From: Knoxdaviesia capensis
Taxonomy: Eukaryota > Ascomycota > Sordariomycetes > Microascales > Gondwanamycetaceae
DNA length: 64,000 nt
Direction of reading: 5' to 3'
Assembly: GCA_001510575.1 (NCBI GenBank)
Contig: LNGK01000004.1
Coordinates: forward strand, 3,904,667 to 3,968,666
Positions 36,428-46,973 of the stretch are shown here, piece by piece. The first letter of the stretch is position 1. The number at the start of each line of letters is the position of its first letter. The translations under genes and the position numbers were made by a program. Below the pieces are notes generated by a model that saw only the letters and a program-made list of their open reading frames with translations, was not told where the DNA came from and ran no database searches.

Positions 36428-37534
36428 ATGCGTGTATACTGACAGATGGGGATACAGGTGGTCCCTACGTATGCCTGAAGGGGCGAAAATAGAAGGGAAA
36501 GAAGACCGGGAAAACGGACTGACGCGAGTTGCATATTTGTGATTGATTTGCTGCATAGGGTTAGGGTTTAATTTATGACGATTTCGAAAAAGGTGTCGAA
36601 CACGTAGATATCGAGAGAGTGTCGTTTGAATATATCAAATATTCTTGTTAACATGCTTCTTGACATGCGACTGAATGTACTCTTGCTAAGGAGATATGAA
36701 ATGCGACGGTTGTCGTCATACCATCAGCTATCACCAATGAACACCAGTTGATGTTCATAACCCAAGATCTGCGTACTTGCACTTCACGCCATGTCAGATC
36801 CACACGCCGAGATTCCCAGATACGGAATCAATCGCCTAAAGGAGCTCGTGTTTGTTTCGTAGAACAGAAAAAACAAAAAAAGAGCTAAGTGGAATTAAAG
36901 TTTTGTATGTGTGGACGGTAATAGATATATACGAGATGGATGGCGGAGGGAGGCGAAAAATCTCCCAAGAAATGAAGTGCGGGTTTATCCTACAAGCGGT
37001 GACGTTGGGCCGGCGTAAGAATTACGAGGGGAGCGTGGAGACCGGCTTATATCACTCTACATAATGCAAGCTGGTGGTGAATGCCGGATGGAACCGTCTG
37101 TACGCAGCAGTTCGCAGGAACCAAGGGCACTCACTCTGTTTTTAATTGGAAAGTCAAGAGGAAGTTGGATTGATTCGAGATGCGCCCAGGAGTTAGGGTT
37201 ACATCAGGGTCATATGAATATATACACACGTGGACGTTTAGTGGCTTCAGCAGGGTTTTTTTTGGGGCCCTGGTTTTAGCGGGAGACCTCCCTGGAATAA
37301 ACCAGCAATTTTGCATTCTGGCGAGTCCACCGGGCCTCCACCCCCTGAACCAGCGAGGAAACTAAAAACCTGGTGGGAGGAACAAGTCACTTAACCAAGC
37401 ATTCCTGTGCCTGTTTTAGTGGCGGTAGGGCAGGGGCAATTACACGTTTAGTGCTATACTTGGAGCTTTTGAGAACCCTCCTCTTGATATTCGCTCAGGT
37501 ACTTTGTACTGTACATATGTGCAGATATGAAGGG

Positions 37535-37566
<32 letters not shown>

Positions 37567-38575
37567 AATAGGATGCAGGACAGGACCGGTGCCTCGAAAC
37601 AACGGGTTCTCCTCTCTTCCAGGGTATTATTGTACTGTGCCTTCGGCTATTAATGACGTTTTTAGATTTTTATTGAAGGGGGAACACACCATTTAATTGA
37701 CGTGGGAACCAGCCAGTGCAAGATGATGGTTGGTGTAGTAGGTAGGGTACGTACTGTACAGTACCGTACATGTTGTATGTCACTGTACTTGTTCCCCGTA
37801 GTAGGACTTTGCCCCCTTTTTTGCTCTTTCCCCCTGAATATAATGCCAGACCTGGCTGGCAATCTTCCTCCTTCACAGTCTTAGACGGGGACGGTGAAAA
37901 GTCAACATTCACCCTCCTATATAAACAACGCGTAATTCGGTCCAGGTATGGGTAGATTCGTAAGCTTTGTCTCTCTCTCTGCACACATACAGTACAGTGC
38001 ATACACTTGTTGACTTTAATGCACATGCACGTTTTCTGGTCTGGGTCGCACCTGCACTGCAGATCTCGCCGTTGTTCCTTCCCACCCACGGGCAACGGCC
38101 GGTCGCGCCTTCCTTCTCTCTTAGTTTTGTCTTTTTTTCTGAGTTCTGACCATGATCTACCTGCCTGCTCCGACCAGCACAAACAAAAGGGAGGAGCGAA
38201 TAGACGAGAAAGCCCGGCCAAAATTAAGCTTCTGGGTGTGATGGGGGGTGGGTGCCTGGGTGGGATGCACCTTCCCGCCAATCGTTCTCCCCAGACTGCA
38301 CACATCACTTTTCACTTGTAAGAAGGGGAAGTAACCATCCATAAGAACCAGGCAAAATCCAGTACTGGTATACAACGGTATGTTTTCGCCCCCCTTAGTG
38401 CCAAACCTAATTTTAAACCCTAGCCCTAAGGTACTCTTTTTAATCAAAGCAAAAAATCGTCTCCACAGCTACTTCTTCTTCTTCTTCTTCTTCTTCCTTC
38501 CTTCGTACCACCCAACTTTCTTCCTACAAAACAATTTTTTCCTACAAAACAGGCGCTACACAAAACTAAGTCCGT

Positions 38576-38576
<1 letters not shown>

Positions 38577-38611
<35 letters not shown>

Positions 38612-38680
38612 ACATAGAGAGAAAAAGAGAGAGAAAGAGAGAGACACACACAGAGAGAAAGAGAGAGAGAGAGAGACGCG

Positions 38681-38712
<32 letters not shown>

Positions 38713-38768
38713 CACAGAGAGGGAAAGAGAGAGAGAGACAGAGGCACACACACAGAGAGAGAGAGGGG
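38577..38768. repeat. Compound GA/CA microsatellite
   Basis: About 190 bp of nearly uninterrupted GAGA with interspersed CACA blocks and occasional GAAA/GGGA interruptions. It is purine-rich on the plus strand. The antisense frames read as Leu/Ser/Val-Cys low-complexity peptides and are not genes. Confidence 0.95.
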
Positions 38769-38803
38769 GGTGTCCGAGTTTTGGCGGGCGTGGAGTACGG
38801 TAG

Positions 38804-38920
38804 CTGGGCTCTAGTACTGACTTCCGCGCTGGGCTCTGGTGCTGGCTTCCCCGAATGCCTTTAAGAATTGAAGACTGGGCTCTGGTACTGGCTTCCCTGA
38901 ATGCCTTCAAGAATTAAAGA
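38804..38920. repeat. 46-bp tandem repeat, two and a half copies
   Basis: A partial copy (38804-38828) is followed by two full copies, 38829-38874 and 38875-38920. Each starts CTGGGCTCTGGT and ends in AAGAATTxAAGA, differing at only a few positions. It immediately follows the GA/CA microsatellite. Confidence 0.85.
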
Positions 38921-39064
38921 GTCAAGGCAGGATACAAAGCAGGGGGAGGTGTATGCTCGGTTCCTGGACCCCCATAGAAGTAGCGCTAAAAGCCCTATAA
39001 AAAAGATACTTCTCGATATCCTTGTCGGACATAAGGGGGGGGCGAAAACTTTGGCCTCCCCGAT

Positions 39065-39090
39065 AGTACTGTACAGTACAGTACAGTACA
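39065..39090. repeat. TACTG/TACAG pentamer array
   Basis: Pentamers TACTG and TACAG in tandem, creating the perfect palindrome GTACTGTACAGTAC. It is one of several copies scattered in gene-free DNA of this window. Confidence 0.8.
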
Positions 39091-40649
39091 TGGTAGGGTA
39101 CCTGGTACCTTTCTGCATAAGTAGCTTGCGGCGGTGCATCCTATAGTGCAGCGACTTCCATGTGCTCAGAGACCCCAAGTATCGTAGTGCAAACTGGACG
39201 GACGACAGTGGTTTCACCCCCCGTGAAATCTCGGCTCTCCACTTTCCTTTTTACTTCGCTCCAAAAAGAGAGTGTGTTCGCCTTCCTTGAGTTTGGATGC
39301 TGCTGCTTCCTTCCATTTGCTGGAGTCGTTCGGTCCTTCCTTGTGTTTCTGGGCTTATGTATGCTTCCTTTTCTGCATTTGGTAATCTCTTCACCTCTTG
39401 ACATCTTTTTCCTTTCCTCTCTCCTCTTCTTTTCTTCTTCCTCTCTTCATCCTCTTCACGATATCACGATTTCCTTTTCACTTTTTGCTTTGTTCCTCCT
39501 TTCTCCCTGCCTGGAGATCGTCACTCGTTCAAAAATCGGAGAAACAACCCGGTCAAACCAACCCAGCTCGAACTTTTTTTTCTGTTCCCTCCCACTCAAC
39601 CGCTACCCTCGTTAAATCCCCGCTGTCGGGCCTCGCTGTACCCAGTAACAATCAGAGAGAAGCCCTCACAAGAACCCACTGGGCGAGACTCACTCTGTTC
39701 TAGGCCTCCTCCCTAGGGTTTCTTTTTATTTCTCTTCTCTCATTTCCCTTTCTCTCTCTTCCTCTTCTCTCTCTCTCTCTCTCTCTTTCCTCCTTGTGCC
39801 ACCCGCCGGACGGACTCTTCAACTCCTCTTCTCGATCGATCCTGTCCCCCCTTTCTCCTCCCTTTCTGTTTGTCCTTTATCGGTCGTTGTTTTATCTCTT
39901 CTCTTTCTCATCTGAAGAGTGTTCCATCCCTGGCATCCGTCCCTCATTTCTTGTCGTCCACATCCCCCCCCTCTCCAACCAAAAAAGAGAGAAAGAGGAA
40001 AAGTCGCGTGTTTCGTCTTCGCGTTGGAATCCTTCGCCGCCGTTCGCTTGACCCGTATTTTGCACCACACCACTTTCGACCTCACGCCTTGATTTTTTTG
40101 AGGGACAAAACAAGAACTATCCTTCCACGATAATCTCACTGTCGTTACGCCGTCAAATCCAGAACTGTCGCTCGTGTTTCGTCGTCAAGCCATTCTTTTA
40201 TAACAACCGCCTCGACTCTGTTTATATTAATCCTCTCTCGCTTCCTTCCCATTGTTTTATTTCCTCTGTCGGATTTCGAAAATTCACAGGTGCCCAGAAT
40301 TCCCAACTCTGTGGGCCCGCTTTTTTCCCTTTGCCTTTTTTTCCACCTTGGCTTGTGTTTTGTTCCAAATCTAAACAGAGAACGCGATCCGGCGTCGATC
40401 CCACGATCTTGATATTCTCGCTCTTCGACCTTGATATTTCGACTTCTTGGCTGTTCTCCTTGATTCTGTCATCTCTGTTTTGCTAGTCCGAAATCTTCGC
40501 TATAGACGAGCCTGAAAGACGACCAGGGAATTGCTTGCAAATCACTCTCCCTCTCAGAGCCCCCCCTTCGACCTCCTTTTTCGACCTCTCCCCGTCGACT
40601 CTCGACCTCCTCTTCTAATCTGCCGCTCAACATCACCCTTCCTTTCACA

Positions 40650-42460
40650 ATGTCTGCGTGAGTATTGCCATGAATCACTAGTGATATCTGGCCCCCGCTG
40701 GCCACTCATAAACTAACCATGACTCTCCCCCATACTAGCTTCAGTTCAGCGTTCAAGTCGTTCTGGCACACCATGACCAGCAATGACCGCCGTAAGTCAT
40801 CCCGGGAAGCAACGTGTAGAATTGGAACCCTGAATCTAACTGCATCGCACTTGGCCGGCTTATTCGTCTAGACTCTACATACGACTCCCCTTACCGAACC
40901 GGTCGCCACGTTCCTTTGGACGGCCGTACTCATCTGACCTCTATCTCCACAGCCTTTGAGCAGCGCCCTGATGTCCCTTCCCCTTACCAGGACGACCGAG
41001 CCTCGGTATATTCTCATGACAACTTTACCCCGTACACCCCCACAAGTCCCGGAAACTCTCGCCCCTATTCTCCAGGCATGCGCTCCCAGTCCGCCGGTGT
41101 CACATCTCCCCAAGCCGATGGCTTCGAAACACAGCCCGCTGGTGACGTTCCGATGCAATCATTCCATGACGGACTTCCGCCTCCGCCGCCCGTGTCTCAC
41201 TCGTGGCGCAAAATCGACTCTTGGGCCGAAGAGAACTACCCCGAGCTGTTTGACCAACTCTGCGAGGGCGCCACTCACAACGATATTAACGACCTGGAGA
41301 ACCAGCTAAACTGCTCTCTTCCCGCCGATGTTCGCGATTCTCTCGCCTTTCACGATGGCCAGGAGCGCTGGGGACGCCCCACCGGCATTATCTTCGGCTC
41401 GATGCTTCTCGATTGCGAGGAGATCGTTCAGGAATGGGAGAATTGGCGTGTCGTTAACAACGACATTCTATCTGCCGAAAGAGCCCGTTCCGCTGCCGCC
41501 GCCGCCGCCCAGCCGACCTCCCCTGCCGTTGCCAGCTCCAGCACCAGCCCCCCTCCTTCGAATGCCGCTGCCCGAACTTCCCAAACCAACGCCACGTGGC
41601 GCCAGGACCTGGCCTCCCGCCAGGATTGCGTCCCGCCCGGTGCTGTCCAGAAAGTGTATGCCCACCCTGCCTGGATTCCCCTTGTCCGAGACTGGGGCGG
41701 CAACAACTTGGCGGTCGACTTGTCCCCGGGTCCCAAGGGCCGCTGGGGCCAGATTATTCTGTTTGGCCGTGATTACGACACCAAGTATGTGGTGGCCAGA
41801 TCTTGGGCCGCTTTCCTCGCTCTGGTGTCGGATGATCTCAACAGTGGAAAATGGTTTGTCGACGACGACACGAACGAACTCAAGCTCCGAGAGTTTAAGG
41901 CCACCCGGGTCGAGCCGTCATACTTTGAAATTCTACGCTGGCGTATGGACCAGAAGTACGGCCGCCGCGCCCCCAACCGCAAGTCGATGGCGCCTCCCGC
42001 CGGCGGCCAGCGATCTCCAGCCGCCAATTCGCCCAGCGCCTCGCCCTACATGTCTCCGGTCGATGGAGCCGATGCCTCGCGTGGCCGTCCCGCACAGCGG
42101 CTATCGGTGGCGTCACCGCTTGTAAGCCCCAACCGACCCGGCTACAGCCGCTCGAGTCCGCTTGCCCGGGTGACTGAGGAAGCATCTGCTTCCCAGGAGA
42201 TGGGAAGTGAAACAGTGAAGCCGTCCAAGCTGGTCGAGGTCGAGAGTCCCACTACCATTGACCCGGCCAAGTCATTGCCGATCCTGGACGGTGCACTTGC
42301 TGTCCCCGCAGCTGACACCGCGCCGCCAGCCCCCACCAAGTCAAAGGATTCCGAGGCGACCCCGACCAGCAAGGAGGTTAATGGAACGTCTGCGAAGCCG
42401 TCGGCAACAGCCAAGGCCGATGAGATCGACGTGGACGCGTTGAAAACCATTGAGATCTAA
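40650..42460 (+). CDS. knr4: Cell wall assembly regulator KNR4/SMI1
   Basis: Three exons, 40650-40657 (8 nt, ATG TCT GC), 40739-40791 and 40872-42460, give about 549 residues beginning MSAFSSAFKSFWHTMTSNDR. The introns are 81 and 80 nt. The junctions restore the conserved fungal N-terminus HSTYDSPYRTGRHVPLDGRT. The central SMI1/KNR4 domain runs from about WRKIDSWAEENYPELFDQLC through WGRPTGIIFGSMLLD, AHPAWIPLVRDWGGNNLAVD and QIILFGRDYDTKYVVA. An Ala/Ser/Pro-rich insert lies between SAERARSAAAAAAQ and ATWRQDLAS. The C-terminal roughly 180 residues are Ser/Pro-rich and disordered. In yeast Knr4 links the cell-wall-integrity (Slt2) pathway to wall synthesis and sits at polarised growth sites; that role is inferred here. 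The start codon rests on an 8-nt exon but matches the family start well. Confidence 0.94.
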
Positions 42461-43086
42461 GCCGTCTCGTTTCTACACACATGCAGTCCGTTCTTTTCAT
42501 GTTCATTATTCATTTCTTCTACAGCCTTCAGTGGAGTTTATGGGAGGAAACTGGCGTTTATTGTTTCATTTGCTTAATCACGGCCTGTCAGCAGGAGAGC
42601 AATAATGCTTCTGGAGCTCTCTACAGGGGAGAAGTCTTCCGGTCCATAGCGGTGCGTTCACGCCTCACGTGTTGAGAGTTGGCATTCTCGACCAGTCCAC
42701 TGGAGCACTGATATACTTTCGTGTGCGTTTGCGTTTCGCCTTTTTTTTTTTTTCTTTTTTTTTTCTGGGTTGGGTTTTGTTCTTGTTTCTGGTCTCTTTT
42801 CTCTACGAATATGAAAAGGGGCCATTGGCAGTTGAGATAGATACACGGTGGCATTATTCGGGGTTTTGCCTTTCTTTTTCTTTCGTCGTGTTTTTTTTTT
42901 CCTTTCTTGTGTACAGGGTTATTATACTCGTATGTGTTTTGCGCGCTTTTCGATTCTTTATCTTTTTTTCCCCCATTGTATTACACGCCTATCCTGGCCC
43001 ACGAGACCGGAGCGATGCAAACGCTATAATTTATTCATGAAGCGAAAAACTCCCGTCCATGGAGGTGTTTGATTCTCCGAGTTTGC

Positions 43087-43124
<38 letters not shown>

Positions 43125-43582
43125 TTGCGGTAAAAGCTTGTGGCTTGGAGGATACTCGGGTGGCGAGTCGATGTTCCAAACAGCACGAGACCTGCGTTTA
43201 AGGGGGTCGTGTAGAGGAATCAAGACACGAGAGGAGAGTCGGGTTTCGATGGTGGTGATGATGGTGATGGTGATTGTTGGAGGTGAGAGTTTGAGGCGTC
43301 GCGGTCACGTGAGGGCGATTGGGCTCTTCTTCTCTTGGTGGCAGGTGCAACCGATAAGAATCCGAATCCGGGTCATGCCTTGTTCTCGAGCTCCGACGTC
43401 CTCGGTTTCGGTGATTTGAATTCTCCGTGTCATTTTCTTTCTTCTTCCGTTTGATATACCCCCAGATAATATTTGGGTACCGGCTCTTCTTTTTACGTTT
43501 TTTTGCGGATCCTACGAACCGGTCAGTGCTTTGGAGATTTTGAACCGACCGTTGAAGCTAGCTTTGAGACAGGGCTGTGGTC
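42461..43582. other. Intergenic between knr4 and rai1
   Basis: T-rich tracts at 42735-42990 follow the knr4 stop codon and probably include its 3' end. A GT run lies at about 43092-43121. GATG-type repeats occur near 43248-43275. The rai1 promoter should be in the last few hundred bases. No gene was seen. Confidence 0.5.
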
Positions 43583-44145
43583 ATGGCGGCGCAGGACGAC
43601 GAGTTTGTGTTTCCCGTGCACGCGACGCCGGGGACGCAAACGCCGGTGGAGCGGCCGAAGGTACGGAGGAGCCCGGGAGACCGGATGATTTTGGGCGAGG
43701 GGCGTTGAGTGGGGGAAAGCACCACCACCACGACCACCACACACTGACACCACTGACACCCACACCAACCATCTCCTCGTTGTGTAACCCTTCCCTAACT
43801 CGCAGGACCTCCGCAAAGCTAACAAAGGGAAAAACCCCCCCGGACCGCCAGGAATTCACATGCTTCTCCTACGACGCTGCCCACAAGCTACGGCTCGACG
43901 CGTCGTCGCTGCGCTACTACTACCCGGCGACCGTGGGCGCCGACCTGACGGCGGGGTTCGGGCAGTTCGTGCAGCACGAGGCGGCGAGCGCGGGCGCCGA
44001 GCACCTGGACTCCCTGCTGAGCGCGCTGGTGGCGCACGAGCGCAGTGTCGGACGGCCGGTCGATGCGCGGGTTGTTACGTGGCGGGGGATGATGACGAAG
44101 GTAACGTGTCTGCGGCTGTTGAGAGAGCGGAACGGGCGGGGGGGG

Positions 44146-44189
<44 letters not shown>

Positions 44190-45854
44190 GGTCTGTTCGA
44201 GTGTGTGAATGAAGATGAATGTGTGTGGCTGACGAGAATGCGTGTGGGTGCGTGGACGGGAACAGCTCATGGTGGCGCCGTACGATAATCGGGATGCGTA
44301 GGTACTCCCCCCTATCCGTTCCTGGAGACTTCCGGACTTCGGGATATCGTGGGGCTTTGTTGGGGTCATCGGAAAGACCACAGTGCTGACGTCTGCTCTA
44401 TTTGGGTGTGCTCCCCCAGCTTCGAGATGAACGCGACCATGTTCCAGGTGAGATATATTCTGAGAGAGGCGGCGGGTGGAGGGGGCAACGCCACGTCTGC
44501 GGGAGCTCATGGCTTTCCGGTTCTAACGTCGTTTTCCGGTGCTGCATGTGGTGTAGGACTGCATGTAAGTGTCTTTTCTTTTCTGCTTCGCACCCACACA
44601 CACTCTCTCTCTTTGAAGAAACATTCGGTGGCTGAGACGGACATTCCCCCTTCTAGATTTATCGAGGAGAGCTACGACTTCATCGTGCGCAAGAAGGCCG
44701 AGGAGGCGCAACGGCCGAGTTTTGGGCCGCACAGCCAGGCCATGATGTCGTTCTGGGGTGCGTATCTGTCATTTCATCTATTGTCCCCCCGCCTCCCCAT
44801 CGGAATGATTTGTTGCGGTGGAACCGGCCGAAGAAACCACACGGCTGACTCCCTAGTCAACACACTCACTCATCTCAGGCTACAAGTTCGAGACCCTGTC
44901 GACACTGCCGGCGCCCTGGGGCCAGACGACCCGCGCCTACATCGAAGGCCGCGAGAGCGAGGTCGTGAGCAATATGGCGCAGTACTGCTCAGTGGTGCGC
45001 ACAGCGATTGGCGGCACGCCGCTGTGTCTGGGCGGCGAAGTCGATGCCAGTGAGGCTTCCCCATCCCCCCCCACCTCGACCACCCCACACATCCGCACAT
45101 CCGCACATCCATGCTAACAACCAGAACAGTTTGGGACTCCAAGCCGCGCAAGCAAGGCGCGCCGATCAGCTGGGTCGAGCTGAAGACGTCGCAGGGCATC
45201 CGCTCGGAGAGCGACGCCGAGCGCTTCGACCGCAAGCTGCTCAAGTACTGGGCGCAGAGCTTCCTTCTCGGCGTGCCGCGTATCATCGTCGGGTTCCGCA
45301 CGCGCGGCGGCGTCCTGGCCGCTATCCAGCAGTATCGCACTGTCGCAATCCCCGAGGATGTGCAGCGGCGGACGCGGGCGCGGGGTGTTTCCGGCGGCGG
45401 CGGTGGTGGCGGTGGCGGTGGGCGCGGAGGTAGAGGGGGACGCGGGGGTGGGTACGGCGGAGGAGGAGGTCGAGCCCCGGCTGAGCCGATGTGGGATGCC
45501 AATGCGTGTCTGAACTGTGTAGCGCAGTTCCTGCAGTGTAAGTTCCCTTTGCTTCTCTTTTTGGCCCCCCCTTTCCCTGATCAGTCGGCAACCCTAAGCG
45601 CACATCGTACTAACACAAACACATCCACAGTCCTTCGCAAATGCATCACCGAGGAAGGCGGCGTGTGGCGCATCAGCCGCGCCGCCGGAGACCCGGTCAT
45701 CCGGCTACGTAAGGTCGAGGCGGCCGGCCACGGCGAGATCCTGACGCCGGAGTTCCTCGAGTGGCGGGCGGAGCTGCGGGCCCGACAAGACACACAGGAT
45801 GTGCTATCTCCGGAGGAAGACGCTGCGGATAGTCCGGGCGGTGTGCCGCTGTGA
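43583..45854 (+). CDS. rai1: RAI1/DXO-family decapping nuclease
   Basis: Nine exons: 43583-43660, 43852-44100, 44266-44297, 44420-44447, 44557-44564 (8 nt), 44657-44757, 44879-45049, 45130-45537 and 45631-45854, giving about 432 residues. All phases agree and several introns have CTAAC/CTGACT branches. DXO/Rai1 motifs: LRYYYP, VTWRGMMTK, IFIEE (split by the micro-exon), the metal-binding GEVDA and WVELKTS, then LLKYWAQSFLLGVPRIIVGF. The protein partners the nuclear 5'-3' exonuclease Rat1 and has pyrophosphohydrolase/decapping activity that removes defective 5' ends; all metal-ligand motifs look intact. Two oddities: the 8-nt exon, and a roughly 38-residue Gly/Arg-rich insert (about 305-342) before the C-terminal block WDANACLN ... 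FLRKC. The first exon was chosen because MAAQDDEFVF ... VERPK joins EFTCFSYD in frame. Confidence 0.93.
44146..44191. repeat. (GTT)n microsatellite inside a rai1 intron
   Basis: About fifteen GTT units within intron 2 of rai1 (44101-44265). It follows a G-run. The antisense frame reads as poly-Asn and is not coding. Confidence 0.92.
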
Positions 45855-46090
45855 ACATGGGCATCATTCTACCACTTTGCCTCACACGAAGGAGGTGTAG
45901 ACAACACACGTGCATGCATGAATCACAGTATCAAAGAACAATGAACAAAAACGGCACCTATCAAAAATTCACATTCAATCTCTCCGGCTCAGATGCCCAG
46001 TGATGAGCATTCAGCTCTACTAACTACAGTGTACCAAGGCGTATCCTCCGACATTTCCACCTCGAGCTTTCAGAACTCTCTGAACAGCCG

Positions 46091-46121
<31 letters not shown>

Positions 46122-46973
46122 CAGGTCCGGCTCAGCACCTCCTCCTCTTGAACCACCAATCATCCGCTGATCTCTCCAGAAAACGAAAAACGAACAAAGT
46201 ATGGACAGGACGCAACAGAAACAAGAGCGAGGAAGAATAGAATCAGAAAACGACAAGAACGACAAAAAGCACAGATTCCTCCCGCCAAAAATCTAAGAAA
46301 TAAAATGTCAAGCAGCTCAAAAAGCAAACGCAAACGCAAAAGCACCAAAAAGCACAAACCGGAAAACTCCAAGATATGATGGTATGCAAACAGGAAACAG
46401 CAACAGAAAAAGAGAAAACACAACATCCAGATGCCATGAAAACAGAGGCGCAGGTCTCTTCCGAAGGTGGGAGAGAAGATCCAAAGAAAGAAAAGTGAAC
46501 GAGATTCGAGAGAAATGGGCAAGAAAAGAAGAAAAACAGGCAAATACAGGCAAATACAGGAGGTGTGAATCTCCCAAAATAATTAATGGGTATGCTTGCT
46601 GCCTCCCTTCCTATCTGTATGTAGACAGACGGAGAGGAGGCAAAACCCGGCGCATAACCATCGTAAATATCGTATACTCGATCTCGTACAGGTCGTGGTG
46701 CAAGTTAAGAAAAAGGAGGGGGAATGAAGAAGGTTAAGAAAGAAGGGGGATTGTGAAAAAATAGTCATTGGATGTAGAATAAAAGTGGTACATCTTATGA
46801 ATGAGAAAAACCAGATGCTTGTAAGAGTCCTGTGAGGTGTTAGGGAGTGAAACTTTTGGTCTTCCAATGCCGAACAAACTTTTGGAATCCAGCGGTGAGG
46901 CTAGATGCAAGGAAAAGCAACAAAAGCAGAAAGAAACAGAAGGAAACGAGCAAGCATGAATCAGGCAGAGCCC
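45855..46973. other. Intergenic, 3' sides of rai1 and the kinase gene
   Basis: The two genes converge. The region contains a CAA repeat at about 46090-46121 and long A-rich stretches on the plus strand (46160-46560), in the 3' flank of the kinase gene on the minus strand. No gene was seen. Confidence 0.5.

Larger units (their letters stand above)
36428..40649. other. Repeat-rich gene-free block, with long leader of knr4
   Basis: The part 36428-38560 has AT-rich and mixed sequence with TACTG-type palindromes at 37501-37516, 37750-37770 and 37988-38001, a GA run at 37530-37561 and a TTAGGG-like element at 36556. A microsatellite and tandem repeat lie at 38577-38920 (separate entries), and another palindrome is at 39065-39090. 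From about 39230 to 40649 the plus strand is strongly pyrimidine-rich and leads into the knr4 start, suggesting a long transcribed leader. No conserved coding signal was found. Confidence 0.5.

Noticed and set aside
38444..38910. Leu/Ser/Val/Cys-rich frames on the minus strand
   Set aside because: They are translations of the GA/CA microsatellite.
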